Source: Sphingomonas sp. Leaf339 (lineage in GTDB: Bacteria; Pseudomonadota; Alphaproteobacteria; Sphingomonadales; Sphingomonadaceae). From it: 64,000 nt of DNA. Position 1 is the stretch's first letter, and each line of letters opens with the position of its first letter. The notes under the pieces are model-generated. The model saw only the letters and a program-made list of their open reading frames with translations. It was not told where the DNA came from and did no database searches. The stretch is taken from positions 250,501-314,500 of the forward strand of contig NZ_LMRS01000001.1 of NCBI RefSeq assembly GCF_001426195.1. Reading direction: 5' to 3'. The translations under genes and the position numbers were made by a program. This document shows positions 16,819-26,506 of the stretch, one piece after another.

Positions 16819-17856
16819 CTACCCCGCGCAAACCCGGTCGCGGCCCAGCGACTTGGCATTGTACAGCAGCTTGTCGGCGCGGTCGGTCGCTTCCTCGGCA
16901 CTTTCCTGGGTACCCACCGCGACGATACCGGCGGAGAAGGTGACGGCACCGATCGGCGCATCGGTGTCGCGGTTGCGTAACCGGCGGTTCGCGATCGTCT
17001 TGCGCGCGCGATCGATCAGCTTGGTCGCATCGGTCAGCTTCATTCCCTTGATGAGGACGGCGAACTCCTCGCCGCCATGACGGGTGACTAGCTGGCCGTT
17101 GCAATTCTCGACCAGTGCGTGGCCGATCATCTTCAGCACCCGGTCGCCGACGCCGTGGCCGTGGACATCGTTGACCCGCTTGAAATGATCGATGTCGCAC
17201 AGCGCCAGGCAATAGGGGCCTTCATCCAGATTGCGCGTCGCATAGGCCTCCGCAAAGGCCAGCCGATTGGCGAGGCCGGTCAGCGGATCGCGCCGCGCCG
17301 TCTCACATGCCTCGGCCAGCTTGGTGCGCAGCCGCTCCGTCTCGTCGGTCGCCAGCGCCAGCTTCGTTTCCGAATCCTTGGCACGGGCGATCATCACGCC
17401 GGTGATACGCGACAGGTCGGCGACGGCCACCGGCGTCGCCTCGTTGATCGCGGCGGCGCTTTGGGCCAGGTCGCGGCCGAATCCATTCGTTTCGCGCCGC
17501 ATGGTGCGGACGATCGCGGCGAAGCCATCGACCTGCGCCTGCGTCTCCGCCACCAGTCGTTCGGCCTGGTCGAGCTGCGGCTGGCGCCGGTCCGGTTGGG
17601 CCGCGGGCGTACCGGCGGCGGCGATCGGCACGCCGGACAGGCGAGCCAGATCTTCCTGCGTCAATCGACAGCCGCCATCGGTCAATCGTGCGACCTGGAT
17701 CGCCAACGGCCCATTGGGCGCGATGAGCACCGAATAGGCGAACGCATAGTTCGCCGGTTCGGGACTCAATCGATGTTCAGCGAGGAACGCCCCGATTCGA
17801 TGAAACAAACCATCGGATTCCCGCGTCCGCAAAGCCGCATTCATACCCCCCATCAT
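16819..17856 (-). CDS. Diguanylate cyclase (GGDEF domain)
   Basis: 345 residues. It makes c-di-GMP from two GTP. The C-terminal GGDEF domain (about 180-340) contains DPLTGLANRLAF, CDIDHFKRVNDVHGHGVGD and the active motif GGEEF near residue 267. No RxxD product-inhibition site is obvious directly upstream. The N-terminal 170 residues are helical, with no membrane segment and no recognised sensor. The first ATG has GGAG 5 nt upstream; a second at 17844 is possible. Signals from this enzyme could reach the PilZ protein at 6013-6627. Confidence 0.92.
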   Translation of the reverse strand: MMGGMNAALRTRESDGLFHRIGAFLAEHRLSPEPANYAFAYSVLIAPNGPLAIQVARLTDGGCRLTQEDLARLSGVPIAAAGTPAAQPDRRQPQLDQAERLVAETQAQVDGFAAIVRTMRRETNGFGRDLAQSAAAINEATPVAVADLSRITGVMIARAKDSETKLALATDETERLRTKLAEACETARRDPLTGLANRLAFAEAYATRNLDEGPYCLALCDIDHFKRVNDVHGHGVGDRVLKMIGHALVENCNGQLVTRHGGEEFAVLIKGMKLTDATKLIDRARKTIANRRLRNRDTDAPIGAVTFSAGIVAVGTQESAEEATDRADKLLYNAKSLGRDRVCAG

Positions 17857-17942
17857 CTGGTCTCCACTGCCCCCCGAAAAGGGGAATAGCGTAGAAACCT
17901 TAGCGAGGGGTAATTATACCCAAATCGGGTCGATCTGTTCGA

Positions 17943-18479
17943 TCAGCCGTGCAGCTTCTTCACCGCCGCCAGCGTCTGGGCAACGTGATCGCCGGGGTTC
18001 ATGTCGTCATGGACGAATACCACGCGGCCGTCCTGACCGATGACGTAGCTGGTGCGCGACGTCACGCTGCGGCCCTGCACTTCCTTGCCCAGTGCCACGT
18101 CATATCCCTTCACCACCGCCGGGCCGGCGCTGGCAACGGCGAACTGGCCGGCGCACTTCTCGGACGAGAAGCGGGCGAGCGTGTCGACATTGTCGGCGGA
18201 CATGCCGATCACGGTCGCACCGGCCGCCTTGAACTGCGGGATCGCCTCGGCAAAGGCATGCGCTTCGGCGTTGCAGCCACCGGTGAATGCGGCGGGGAAG
18301 AAGTAAAGGACGACAGGGCCCTTCTTCAATTGATCCTTCAGGTTGATCGGCATCACCTTGCCCGCGATGGCGCCACGGGTGGCGAAATCGGGCGCCTTCG
18401 CCCCCAGTTTCAGCGCAGCGGTGGCGGGGACCGCCGACAGGGCGATGGCGGCAGCGGCGGCGATCAGGGTGGTGCGCAT
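17943..18479 (-). CDS. Exported peroxiredoxin (AhpC/TSA, BCP-like)
   Basis: 178 residues from the ATG at 18479 with a GAGGATC site; the upstream frame to 18572 runs into the divergent gene. A signal peptide (MRTTLIAAAAAIALSAVPATA) predicts periplasmic location. The thioredoxin-fold core has LGAKAPDFATRG, VVLYFFPAAFTGGCNAEAHAF with the peroxidatic cysteine, and VIGMSADN. A second cysteine (SSEKCAGQF) could resolve it. It reduces peroxides at the expense of a thiol partner. Confidence 0.88.
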   Translation of the reverse strand: MRTTLIAAAAAIALSAVPATAALKLGAKAPDFATRGAIAGKVMPINLKDQLKKGPVVLYFFPAAFTGGCNAEAHAFAEAIPQFKAAGATVIGMSADNVDTLARFSSEKCAGQFAVASAGPAVVKGYDVALGKEVQGRSVTSRTSYVIGQDGRVVFVHDDMNPGDHVAQTLAAVKKLHG

Positions 18480-18561
18480 TTTGATGATCCTCTTCCAGTC
18501 GTTATGACCAGTCATTGACTGTGGTGTAGCGCGACGCGGACAGGCGCGATAGGCATTGCCG

Positions 18562-19368
18562 ATGCCCGTCACGCAATCCGATATCGATCTCGCCCACGCC
18601 CTCGCCGATGCGGCGGGTGCGGTGATCCGCCCCTATTTCCGTCAGCCCCATGGCCTGGAATTGAAAGAGGACCGCTCCCCCGTCACGCTGGCCGACCGCG
18701 AGGCAGAGGCGGCGATGCGCCGGCTGATTGAGGCGGAGCGATCCGGCGACGGCATCCACGGCGAGGAATATGGCATCAAGGAGGGCGTGACAGGCCGGCA
18801 ATGGGTGCTGGACCCGATCGACGGCACGCGCAGCTTCACCGCCGGCCGCGCCATCTTCGGCACGCTGATCGCGCTCGTCGAGGATGGCTGGCCGGTCCTG
18901 GGCATCATCGACCAGCCGGTGCAGCGCGAACGCTGGATCGGCGTGTCCGGGCGGCCGACGCTATTCAACGGCGTGCCGATCCGCACCCGGTCCTGCGCCG
19001 CGCTGGAAGGCGCGACGGTGGCGACGACCAGTCCGCACCTGTTTGCCGAGGGTGACGTGCCGCATTTCCTCGCACTGGTCGCCGCGGCCAGCGGCGGGGC
19101 GCCGCGACAGGGGCCGATCTATGGCGGCGACTGTTACAATTACGGCCTGCTGGCGTCGGGGCATCTGGATATCGTCGCCGAATCGGGACTGCAGCTTTAC
19201 GACTTCGCCGCACTGGTGCCGGTGGTCGAGGGCGCGGGCGGGCGGATGTGCGACTGGGACGGCGATCCGCTGACCGCGTCCAGCATCGGCCATGTGCTGG
19301 CGATCGGCGATCCTGCCCGCACCGACGACGTATTGGAGGCGATCCGCGCCGTTCCGCATTCCCATTGA
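18562..19368 (+). CDS. Inositol-monophosphatase-family phosphatase, HisN-like histidinol-phosphatase
   Basis: 268 residues from the ATG at 18562; a TTG 6 nt earlier is in frame. Metal-binding motifs of the family are present: GEEYG near residue 70, WVLDPIDGTRSF near 86, and QLYDFAALVPVVEGAGG near 215. The last resembles the histidinol-phosphatase branch used in the histidine pathway in actinobacteria and alphaproteobacteria, but other sugar phosphates cannot be excluded. Divergent from the peroxiredoxin gene, with about 80 nt between starts. Confidence 0.85.
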   Translation: MPVTQSDIDLAHALADAAGAVIRPYFRQPHGLELKEDRSPVTLADREAEAAMRRLIEAERSGDGIHGEEYGIKEGVTGRQWVLDPIDGTRSFTAGRAIFGTLIALVEDGWPVLGIIDQPVQRERWIGVSGRPTLFNGVPIRTRSCAALEGATVATTSPHLFAEGDVPHFLALVAAASGGAPRQGPIYGGDCYNYGLLASGHLDIVAESGLQLYDFAALVPVVEGAGGRMCDWDGDPLTASSIGHVLAIGDPARTDDVLEAIRAVPHSH

Positions 19369-19380
19369 TGAAAGGTTGTT

Positions 19381-19485
19381 GTTCCCCCGGCGGAGGCCGG
19401 GGTCCAGTTGGAGAGGTGGCGCTAACTACGCGCCATGGTTTCCAATCGGCCTCTCTCAACTGGACCCCGGCCTTCGCCGGGGAAC
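19381..19485. repeat. Long imperfect inverted repeat (REP-like element)
   Basis: Arms at 19381-19416 and 19450-19485 match as inverted copies over about 36 nt with few mismatches (GTTCCCC-GGCG-AGGCCGGGG then TCCAGTTG), separated by a 33-nt spacer. Each arm also contains its own short GTTCCCC-type palindrome. It lies between convergent genes and may also stop transcription. Confidence 0.8.
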
Positions 19486-19509
19486 CATAGGGCAAACGGG
19501 TTTTGCTTG

Positions 19510-21675
19510 TCAGAAAATGCCCAGAAACTTCTTCCGCTGGTTCTTCTGCGCGCCCTTGCTTGCCTCGCCATCCTCGGCCGTCGCGGTGGTGCCATGACCG
19601 ACATCGTCGCGCGGCTCGCCCTTGGTGGTCTGCTGCTGACTGGCCGTCGCTCCGGCCAGCACCGGCCCGCACGCCGTCGCCTTGGCATCGCCCACGTCCA
19701 CGAACGCCAGCACGCCGGCGATCGGGGTGGCGACCAGCGCCAGACCCAGTCCGGCCCCCGCGCGGCTCAGCAATTGGCTGCTGATGACGTTCAGGCTTGG
19801 TTTCGCGAAATAACCACCCACCCCGACGGGTGACTGACCCGACAGGAACGAGAATTTCTTGCCGTCGGCGCGGAAGGCCAGATCGACCGCTTCGTTACGG
19901 AAACTGAATCCGCCCCGCCCGACGATGACGTTCTTGGATGTATCGATCAGGATCGGATCGGCAGCTGCGACGCCGTTGCGCACGGTGAACCCGATCAGGC
20001 CGCAGTTCATCTGCACCGGCTTTTTCAGCTTATCCTCGAACATCTTCTGCACGAACGTGCCCAGATCGAGTTCGGCGAGCTGCACGTTGCGCGTCCACAG
20101 CGTGCCCTGCGGCATCACGAACGCAATGCGCCCGGTCGATGTCGACAGCGAATCGTGGATCGAATCGCCACGTCCCTTCAGCTCGATGCGTCCCTTGATC
20201 GTCCCGCTGGTGCCCGATTCGGCCAGACCATAACCGGCGAGCAGCCGGCCGAGCGGCGTCGGGGCTAGGCGAATGTCATATGTCACCACGCTCGGCCGCT
20301 GGCGGGTGTCGAAGATCATGTCCGACGCGACATTGCCGCGCGCCATCGCGAAGGTCAGCGGCGACAGCGTCAGCTTGCCGCGTTCCAGATCGAGCGTCAG
20401 GTCGATGTCCGAGATCGGCAGGTTGCGTGACCGCACCATCCCGACCGTCCATTTCAGGTCGGCATCGAACAACTGCATCGTTTCAATCGGCAGCGGCGCA
20501 TCGGGCAGCAGCCGCTGTGGCGCGGCACCAGTGGCGGCGGCGGCGGCGACCGCGCCCTTCTCGGCGACGATGTCAGGGTTATACCCGATGAACGGCGCGG
20601 CATCGATGATGTCCAGCCGCCGCGTCGCGAGCTGCGAATCGAGATGGATACGGTCGCCGTTCGTCACCGTCAGCCGGCCGGCAAGATCGCTGTTGCCGAA
20701 TGTGCCGGCCATCCGCGTGAAGCGATATTCCTCGCCCGCCTTCACCAGCTGCGCATGGATGCGATAGGTGCGGGTGCGCGGAATGGCGACGCCGATGATG
20801 CCGAGCAGCGTCGACATATCGCGACCCCGGGCCAGCGTCCGCAGCGGCACGTTTTCGATGTCCGCGATCGACGGCAGCGTGCCGGCGACATCGATGGTGT
20901 TGCCCGCCGCCCGCATCCGCGCGACCAGTTCGTTCTTGCCGCGATTGGCGGTGGCATCCGGCGACAGCAGCCGTGCGGTGACCGTGAACGGCGTGTCGCG
21001 CAGGCGACCATCGCCCTTCACGCCCACCGCCTTGCCGATGCGCGCGTCCTGCGACTTGATATCGTCCACCGCGACATTGGCGAGCAGGCGCATCCGGGGG
21101 TCAAGATAGTGCACCTGCGTACCGGTGACGGTGGCGACGTCGATGCGCGGAAACGCCAGCGGCTCGCCGCCCTTCTTGCCGCTGAACGTCCAGCTGTTGG
21201 TGCTGTGCGGCCGGTTCCATTCCAGATCGACCGCACCGTTGACCAGATCGAGCCAATAGATGTGCCGCTTGCCGAAGAGCAGCGACAGCGGCGCGATCCG
21301 CGCCTCGATCCGGTCGGCGGTGAACAGGGCGGGGCGGGTGGCCCATGCCGGATTCGAAACCGTCACTCCCTCGGCATAGAATTTGATCCGCAGGGGCGCG
21401 AAATACAGCTGGAAATCGCCGCGCACATCGACGGTCCGGTGCATCAGCCCACCGACGATGCTCTCGAACGGCCGCTTCAGGAACCGCCCCTTGGTGATGA
21501 ACAGGACCAGCCAAGCCGCCAGGATCGCCACGATGATCCCGAGCACGATTTTGCGGAGCAGCCGGCGTCGTCGGGACGGGCGCGCATCCGGCGTCGGGTC
21601 GTCGGTGCGCGGCGCTGTGCTATCCATCGCGCCCCGACGCTCCGGCGACGCTTTCGGTTCCGCATCGGTTGCCAT
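19510..21675 (-). CDS. AsmA family protein
   Basis: 721 residues. After a basic cytosolic stretch (RPSRRRRLLRK) there is one membrane helix (IVLGIIVAILAAWLVLFI, about 44-61), then a long periplasmic beta-rich region with the AsmA-type N-terminal pattern VDVRGDFQLYFAPLRIKFYAEGVTVSNP and the C-terminal IKGRIELKGRGDSIHDSLSTSTG unit. The tail after 660 is low complexity and lysine-rich (GAQKNQRKKF). AsmA proteins are thought to carry or organise lipids between membranes. An alternative start is the in-frame ATG at residue 17. Confidence 0.88.
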   Translation of the reverse strand: MATDAEPKASPERRGAMDSTAPRTDDPTPDARPSRRRRLLRKIVLGIIVAILAAWLVLFITKGRFLKRPFESIVGGLMHRTVDVRGDFQLYFAPLRIKFYAEGVTVSNPAWATRPALFTADRIEARIAPLSLLFGKRHIYWLDLVNGAVDLEWNRPHSTNSWTFSGKKGGEPLAFPRIDVATVTGTQVHYLDPRMRLLANVAVDDIKSQDARIGKAVGVKGDGRLRDTPFTVTARLLSPDATANRGKNELVARMRAAGNTIDVAGTLPSIADIENVPLRTLARGRDMSTLLGIIGVAIPRTRTYRIHAQLVKAGEEYRFTRMAGTFGNSDLAGRLTVTNGDRIHLDSQLATRRLDIIDAAPFIGYNPDIVAEKGAVAAAAATGAAPQRLLPDAPLPIETMQLFDADLKWTVGMVRSRNLPISDIDLTLDLERGKLTLSPLTFAMARGNVASDMIFDTRQRPSVVTYDIRLAPTPLGRLLAGYGLAESGTSGTIKGRIELKGRGDSIHDSLSTSTGRIAFVMPQGTLWTRNVQLAELDLGTFVQKMFEDKLKKPVQMNCGLIGFTVRNGVAAADPILIDTSKNVIVGRGGFSFRNEAVDLAFRADGKKFSFLSGQSPVGVGGYFAKPSLNVISSQLLSRAGAGLGLALVATPIAGVLAFVDVGDAKATACGPVLAGATASQQQTTKGEPRDDVGHGTTATAEDGEASKGAQKNQRKKFLGIF

Positions 21676-21785
21676 TCACGGACGGTGCGGCTAAGGGCCG
21701 CGCTTCACGAGCGAAGCGCTACAGGACTGCCCGGCCATCAAGGGCTGCCGCGGCTGTCCCAGCTTCGCCAACCGAAAGGACCAAA

Positions 21786-21989
21786 ATGCCCAAGCTGAAG
21801 ACGAAGAGCGGCGTCAAGAAACGCTTCAAGCTCACTGCCACCGGCCTGCTGAAGCACGGCGTCGCCGGCAAGCGCCACCGCCTGGCGCACCACAACGGCA
21901 AGTACATCCGTCAGAACCGCGGCACCAAGCTGCTGTCGAAGGCCGACACCGCCACGGTGAAGGCATGGGCGCCGTACGGTCTCGGTTGA
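21786..21989 (+). CDS. rpmI: 50S ribosomal protein L35
   Basis: 67 residues starting MPKLKTKSGVKKRF, the universal L35 opening, with an AAAGGA site before the ATG. The upstream extension of the frame is not used. The gene is directly followed by rplT. The 110 nt leader is GC-rich with possible hairpins, which could hold the autoregulatory element usual for L35-L20 operons, but I cannot define it. Confidence 0.97.
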   Translation: MPKLKTKSGVKKRFKLTATGLLKHGVAGKRHRLAHHNGKYIRQNRGTKLLSKADTATVKAWAPYGLG

Positions 21990-22007
21990 GCGGAAGGATA
22001 TAGATAG

Positions 22008-22373
22008 ATGGCACGCGTAAAACGGGGTGTTACCACCCGCGCCAAGCACAAGCGTATTCTGGTTCAGGCGAAGGGCTATTACGGCCGTCGCAAGAACACC
22101 ATCCGGATCGCCCGTCAGGCCGTCGAAAAGGCCGGCCAGTACGCGTATCGCGACCGCAAGGTTAAGAAGCGCACGTTCCGTGGTCTGTGGATCCAGCGTA
22201 TCAACGCCGGCGTCCGGGCCGAGGGCCTGACCTATTCGCAGTTCATGCACGGCCTGAAGCTGGCGGGCGTCGAACTGGACCGGAAGGTCCTGGCCGACAT
22301 CGCCATGCACGAGGCGGTCACCTTCAGCGCAATCATCGCGCAGGCGAAGGCGGCACTGCCCCAGGCCGCATAA
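22008..22373 (+). CDS. rplT: 50S ribosomal protein L20
   Basis: 121 residues beginning [15 protein letters not shown] and containing [16 protein letters not shown] and the C-terminal [10 protein letters not shown], all typical of L20, which helps assemble the large subunit and represses its own operon in other bacteria. It starts 18 nt after rpmI and ends shortly before a strong terminator hairpin. Confidence 0.97.
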   Translation: MARVKRGVTTRAKHKRILVQAKGYYGRRKNTIRIARQAVEKAGQYAYRDRKVKKRTFRGLWIQRINAGVRAEGLTYSQFMHGLKLAGVELDRKVLADIAMHEAVTFSAIIAQAKAALPQAA

Positions 22374-22399
22374 GCGACCTGACGCATAGTGTTTCGGGC

Positions 22400-22432
22400 G
22401 GGGCGTCGGTGGCAACACCGGCGCCCCGTTTC
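22400..22432 (+). terminator. Terminator hairpin after rpmI-rplT
   Basis: A 12-bp stem GGGGCGTCGGTG / CACCGGCGCCCC with a GCAA loop (22400-22427), followed by a short T-rich run. It stands 27 nt after the rplT stop. Confidence 0.7.
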
Positions 22433-22472
22433 GGTTTGGGGGTGTGACTTTTTCCCGTCATCACCATCCCTT

Positions 22473-22581
22473 CCGTCATCCCGGCGAACGCCGGGACCCA
22501 TGGATACGGAACATTGGTAAGGGCGCGTTCCGGCACCACGTCCACCGCAACCATGGGTCCCGGCGTTCGCCGGGATGACGG
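22473..22581. repeat. 31-bp perfect inverted repeat (CCCGGCGAACGCCGGG type)
   Basis: Arms at 22473-22503 and 22551-22581 are perfect inverted copies starting CCGTCATCCCGGCG. Each arm contains its own palindrome CCCGGCG..CGCCGGG. This is the CGTCATCCCGGCG dispersed repeat common between genes in sphingomonads and relatives. Confidence 0.85.
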
Positions 22582-22633
22582 ACGGGGGCGGAGCGGGTAG
22601 GCACAGGCCCGCCCACGCAATACGGACGCAACC

Positions 22634-22963
22634 ATGCGCGAAACCTTCCAGCCGTGCGTGTACATCCTCGCCAGTCGCCGTCACGGTACGCTCTACATCG
22701 GCGTCACTTCGAATCTGCTTGCCCGTATCGTTCAGCATCGCGAGGGGTTGATCCCCGGCTTCACGCAGCGGTACGGCGTCAGGCAACTCGTCTGGTACGA
22801 GATGCACGACACGATGGACGCTGCGATCCTTCGGGAGAAGCGGATGAAGGAATGGTGGCGGGCCTGGAAGATCGAACTGATCGAGGCGCGCAACGAGCAA
22901 TGGGACGATCTTGCGATCGGTTTGGGACTGCCCCGCCTGGCGACGGCATCCGCAGGAGTATGA
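22634..22963 (+). CDS. GIY-YIG nuclease-family protein
   Basis: 109 residues. The GIY-YIG core is seen as [28 protein letters not shown], followed by [22 protein letters not shown], the pattern of the small stand-alone UPF0213-like group. These are proposed structure-specific endonucleases with unknown cellular role. It lies between rplT and pheS, just after a dispersed repeat, and its stop is 1 nt before the pheS start. Confidence 0.88.
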   Translation: MRETFQPCVYILASRRHGTLYIGVTSNLLARIVQHREGLIPGFTQRYGVRQLVWYEMHDTMDAAILREKRMKEWWRAWKIELIEARNEQWDDLAIGLGLPRLATASAGV

Positions 22964-22964
22964 A

Positions 22965-24071
22965 GTGACGGACGATCTCGACCATATGCGCGAACACCTG
23001 CTGGCGGCCATCGCCGCCGCGCCCGGCCTCGACGCGCTCGACGCCGTCCGCGTCGATGCGCTCGGCAAACAGGGCCGCGTCACGCAGTTGCTGAAGACGC
23101 TGGGCGGCATGACGCCCGACCAGCGCCAAGCAGAGGGTCCGCGCATCCACGCCCTGCGTGAGGCTGTGACGGAGGCGATCGGCACTCGCAAGATGGCGCT
23201 CGAAACCGCGGCCCTGAACGCGCGCCTCGCCAGCGAGACGCTCGACATGACGCTGCCGGCCGAGGTGCCGATGGCTGGCACCATCCACCCGGTCAGCCAG
23301 GTGATGGACGAGCTGGCCGAAATCTTCGCCGATCTGGGCTTCGCGGTGGCGACCGGGCCGGAGATCGAGACCGACTGGCACAATTTCACCGCGCTCAACA
23401 TTCCCGAAACGCACCCCGCGCGGGCGATGCACGATACGTTTTATCTGGCGGGCAGCGAGGATGGCGACGAGCGCACCACTCCGCGCGTCCTCCGCACCCA
23501 CACCAGCCCAGTGCAGATCCGCACGATGCTGGATCAGAAACCGCCGATCCGCATCATCGCGCCCGGCCGCACCTATCGCTCCGATTCGGATGCCACGCAC
23601 ACGCCGATGTTCCATCAGGTCGAAGGGCTGGTGATCGACAAGGGCATCACGCTCGGCCATCTGAAATGGACGCTGGAGACGTTCCTGAAGGCGTTCTTCG
23701 AGCGCGACGACATCGTCCTGCGCCTGCGCCCCAGCTATTTCCCCTTCACCGAACCGTCGGCGGAGATCGACGTCGGCTACACCGTCATCAAGGGCAAGCG
23801 CGTGATTGGCGGCTCCGGCGACGCGGCCGATGGCGGCTGGATGGAGGTGCTGGGCAGCGGCATGGTCCACCCAAAGGTCATCGAGGCGTGCGGGCTCGAC
23901 CCCGCCGAGTGGCAGGGCTTTGCCTTTGGTTGCGGGATCGACCGGCTGGCGATGCTGAAATACGGGATGGACGATCTGCGCGCGTTCTTCGACGGCGATA
24001 TCCGCTGGCTGAAGCATTACGGCTTCTCCAGCCTCGATGTACCCACATTGTCCGGGGGAGTGGGCGCATGA
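22965..24071 (+). CDS. pheS: Phenylalanine-tRNA ligase, alpha subunit
   Basis: 368 residues from a GTG at 22965 with an AGGAG site 6 nt upstream. It forms an alpha2-beta2 enzyme that charges tRNA-Phe. The class II core is clear: [37 protein letters not shown], the [17 protein letters not shown] motif 2 region and the motif 3 segment [18 protein letters not shown] near the C-terminus. Overlaps pheT by ATGA. Confidence 0.97.
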   Translation: MTDDLDHMREHLLAAIAAAPGLDALDAVRVDALGKQGRVTQLLKTLGGMTPDQRQAEGPRIHALREAVTEAIGTRKMALETAALNARLASETLDMTLPAEVPMAGTIHPVSQVMDELAEIFADLGFAVATGPEIETDWHNFTALNIPETHPARAMHDTFYLAGSEDGDERTTPRVLRTHTSPVQIRTMLDQKPPIRIIAPGRTYRSDSDATHTPMFHQVEGLVIDKGITLGHLKWTLETFLKAFFERDDIVLRLRPSYFPFTEPSAEIDVGYTVIKGKRVIGGSGDAADGGWMEVLGSGMVHPKVIEACGLDPAEWQGFAFGCGIDRLAMLKYGMDDLRAFFDGDIRWLKHYGFSSLDVPTLSGGVGA

Positions 24072-26506
24072 AGTTCACGCTGGGTTGGCTCAAGGAGCAT
24101 CTCGACACCGCCGCCACGCTCGACACCATCGTCGATGCGCTGACCCGCATCGGGCTGGAGGTGGAGGGCGTCCATAATCCGGGCGAGGCACTGGCCCCGT
24201 TCCGCGTCGCGCGCGTGCTGTCGGCGGCCCCGCATCCCCAGGCGGACAAGCTGCAGGTGCTGTCGGTCGATGCCGGGCCGGACGTGAACGGCGGCGCCCC
24301 GTTGCAGGTCGTGTGCGGCGCGCCGAATGCCCGCGCCGGGCTGGTCGGCGTGTTCGGCGGGCCGGGCACCTATGTGCCGGGCGCCGACATCACGTTGAAG
24401 GTCGCGGCGATCCGCGGCGTCGAATCGAACGGCATGATGTGTTCCGCGCGCGAGCTGCAGATCGGTGAGGGCCATGACGGCATCATCGAACTGGCCGACA
24501 ATGCGCCGGTCGGCACCAGCTATGCCGATTTCGCCGGACTGATCGATCCGGTCATCGACGTGGCGATCACCCCCAACCGGCAGGATTGCATGGGCGTGCG
24601 CGGTATCGCCCGCGATCTGGCGGCGGCGGGTCTCGGCACGCTGAAACCGCTGGCCGAGGCATATCGGATGACGACGCTGGCACCCGTCGAGGGCGATGCG
24701 CCCGCGCCGGACGTCCGCACCGACGATCCCGCCGGCTGCCCCGCCTTCTATGCGCAAAGCGTGTCGGGCGTGACGAACGGTGCCGCGCCGGAATGGATAC
24801 GCCGGCGGCTGACCGCGATCGGGCAGAAACCGATATCGGTGCTGGTCGATATCACCAATTTCGTCTCGGTCGATCTCGGTCGGCCGCTGCACGTCTATGA
24901 CCGCGCCAAGCTGTCCGGCGCCCTCGTCGCGCGCAAGGCGCAGGACGGCGAACAGGTGCTGGCGCTGAACGGCAAGACCTATGCGCTCGACGCCACGATG
25001 ACGGTGATCGCCGACGATGTGGCCGTCCACGACATCGGCGGCATCATGGGTGGTGAGCATTCGGGCGTGTCGGACACGACGACCGACGTGCTGATCGAAT
25101 GCGCGTTCTTCGATCCCGATCATATTGCCCGCACCGGCCAGAAGCTGATGCTGACCAGCGATGCACGCCAGCGCTTCGAACGGGGCGTCGATCCGGCGTT
25201 CCTCGATGACGGGCTGGCGATCGCGACGCATCTGGTGGTCGCGCATTGCGGCGGCACGCCGAGCGCGATCACGCGGGCGGGCGAACCGCCGCTGGAACCA
25301 CGGATCGTCACCTATGATCCCGACCTGTGCCGGACGCTGGGCGGCCTGTCGGTCGCGCCGGATCGGCAGGCACGCATCCTGTTGTCGCTCGGCTTTTCGG
25401 TCGGCGCGATCCGCCAGCCGGACGAGTTCAGCGACCTGCTGTTCTCGACGATCGAGGGTGCGTGGCCGGTGCGGGTGCCGACGTGGCGGCGTGATATCGA
25501 TGGTCCCGCCGATCTGGTCGAAGAGGTCATCCGTATCGAGGGGATCGACAAGGTCGCCCCCGTGCCGCTGCCGCGCATCCCCGGCGTCGCCCGTCCGACC
25601 GCGACGGTGGAGCAGAAGCTGGAACGCCGCGTCCGCCGTGCCGCCGCCGCACGTGGGCTGGACGAGGCGGTGACGTGGAGCTTCCTGCCGGAAGCGCAGG
25701 CGGCATCGTTCGGCGGCGGCGCCTTCACGCTCGCCAATCCGATCAGCGAGGAACTGAAGGTGATGCGCCCCTCGATGCTGCCCGGCATCCTGTCCGCGGC
25801 CGAACGCAACCTGCGTCGCGGCGCCGGCAGCGTGCGGCTGTTCGAGATCGGCCGGCGCTATCTGGCCGAGGGTGAGCGCGCGACGCTGGGCCTCGTGCTG
25901 GCGGGCGACCGCCGCGCGCGCGGCTGGCGAGAGGGCAAGGCGGTGTCGTTCGACGCCTATGACGCCAAGGCAGAGGCGCTGGCGCTGCTCGCCGCCGCCG
26001 GTGCGCCCGTCGATAACCTTCAGGTGATGGGGGAGGCCGGCGAGGCGTGGCATCCCGGCCAGTCCGGCACGCTGCGGCTGGGGCCGAAGACGATCCTGGC
26101 GCGGTTCGGCATGCTGCATCCCAGCCTGGTGAAGGCATTCGACCTCGACGGCGCGGTCGCGGCGGCGGAGGTGTATCTGGATGCGGTGCCGGGCAAGCGG
26201 CAGGCGGGCTTCATGCGCGCGGCCTATGCCCCACCGGTGTTGCAGGCGGTGCGGCGGGATTTCGCGTTCCTCGTGCCCGCCACCCTGACCGGCGATGTGC
26301 TGATCCGCGCGATCCGGGGCGCGGACAAGGTGGCGATCGTCGCCGCCCGCGTCTTCGACGTGTTCGAGCGGGACGGCGAGAAATCGGTCGCGGTCGAAAT
26401 CGTCCTGCAACCGGGCGACAAGAGCTTCGCCGAGGCCGACCTGAAGGCGATCGCCGACAAGGTCGTCGCCGCGGCAGCCAAGCTGGGAGCGAGTTTGCGT
26501 GGCTGA
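24068..26506 (+). CDS. pheT: Phenylalanine-tRNA ligase, beta subunit
   Basis: 812 residues starting [14 protein letters not shown]; the ATG overlaps the pheS stop, so the two are translationally coupled. The order is tRNA-binding EMAP-like domain (about 40-150, [14 protein letters not shown]), B3/B4 editing domain (about 210-390), B5 domain (about 400-470), synthetase-like core and the C-terminal FDX-ACB anticodon-binding domain (about 715-812, [10 protein letters not shown]). Length is standard. A 906-residue antisense frame over it is a shadow. Confidence 0.97.
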   Translation: MKFTLGWLKEHLDTAATLDTIVDALTRIGLEVEGVHNPGEALAPFRVARVLSAAPHPQADKLQVLSVDAGPDVNGGAPLQVVCGAPNARAGLVGVFGGPGTYVPGADITLKVAAIRGVESNGMMCSARELQIGEGHDGIIELADNAPVGTSYADFAGLIDPVIDVAITPNRQDCMGVRGIARDLAAAGLGTLKPLAEAYRMTTLAPVEGDAPAPDVRTDDPAGCPAFYAQSVSGVTNGAAPEWIRRRLTAIGQKPISVLVDITNFVSVDLGRPLHVYDRAKLSGALVARKAQDGEQVLALNGKTYALDATMTVIADDVAVHDIGGIMGGEHSGVSDTTTDVLIECAFFDPDHIARTGQKLMLTSDARQRFERGVDPAFLDDGLAIATHLVVAHCGGTPSAITRAGEPPLEPRIVTYDPDLCRTLGGLSVAPDRQARILLSLGFSVGAIRQPDEFSDLLFSTIEGAWPVRVPTWRRDIDGPADLVEEVIRIEGIDKVAPVPLPRIPGVARPTATVEQKLERRVRRAAAARGLDEAVTWSFLPEAQAASFGGGAFTLANPISEELKVMRPSMLPGILSAAERNLRRGAGSVRLFEIGRRYLAEGERATLGLVLAGDRRARGWREGKAVSFDAYDAKAEALALLAAAGAPVDNLQVMGEAGEAWHPGQSGTLRLGPKTILARFGMLHPSLVKAFDLDGAVAAAEVYLDAVPGKRQAGFMRAAYAPPVLQAVRRDFAFLVPATLTGDVLIRAIRGADKVAIVAARVFDVFERDGEKSVAVEIVLQPGDKSFAEADLKAIADKVVAAAAKLGASLRG

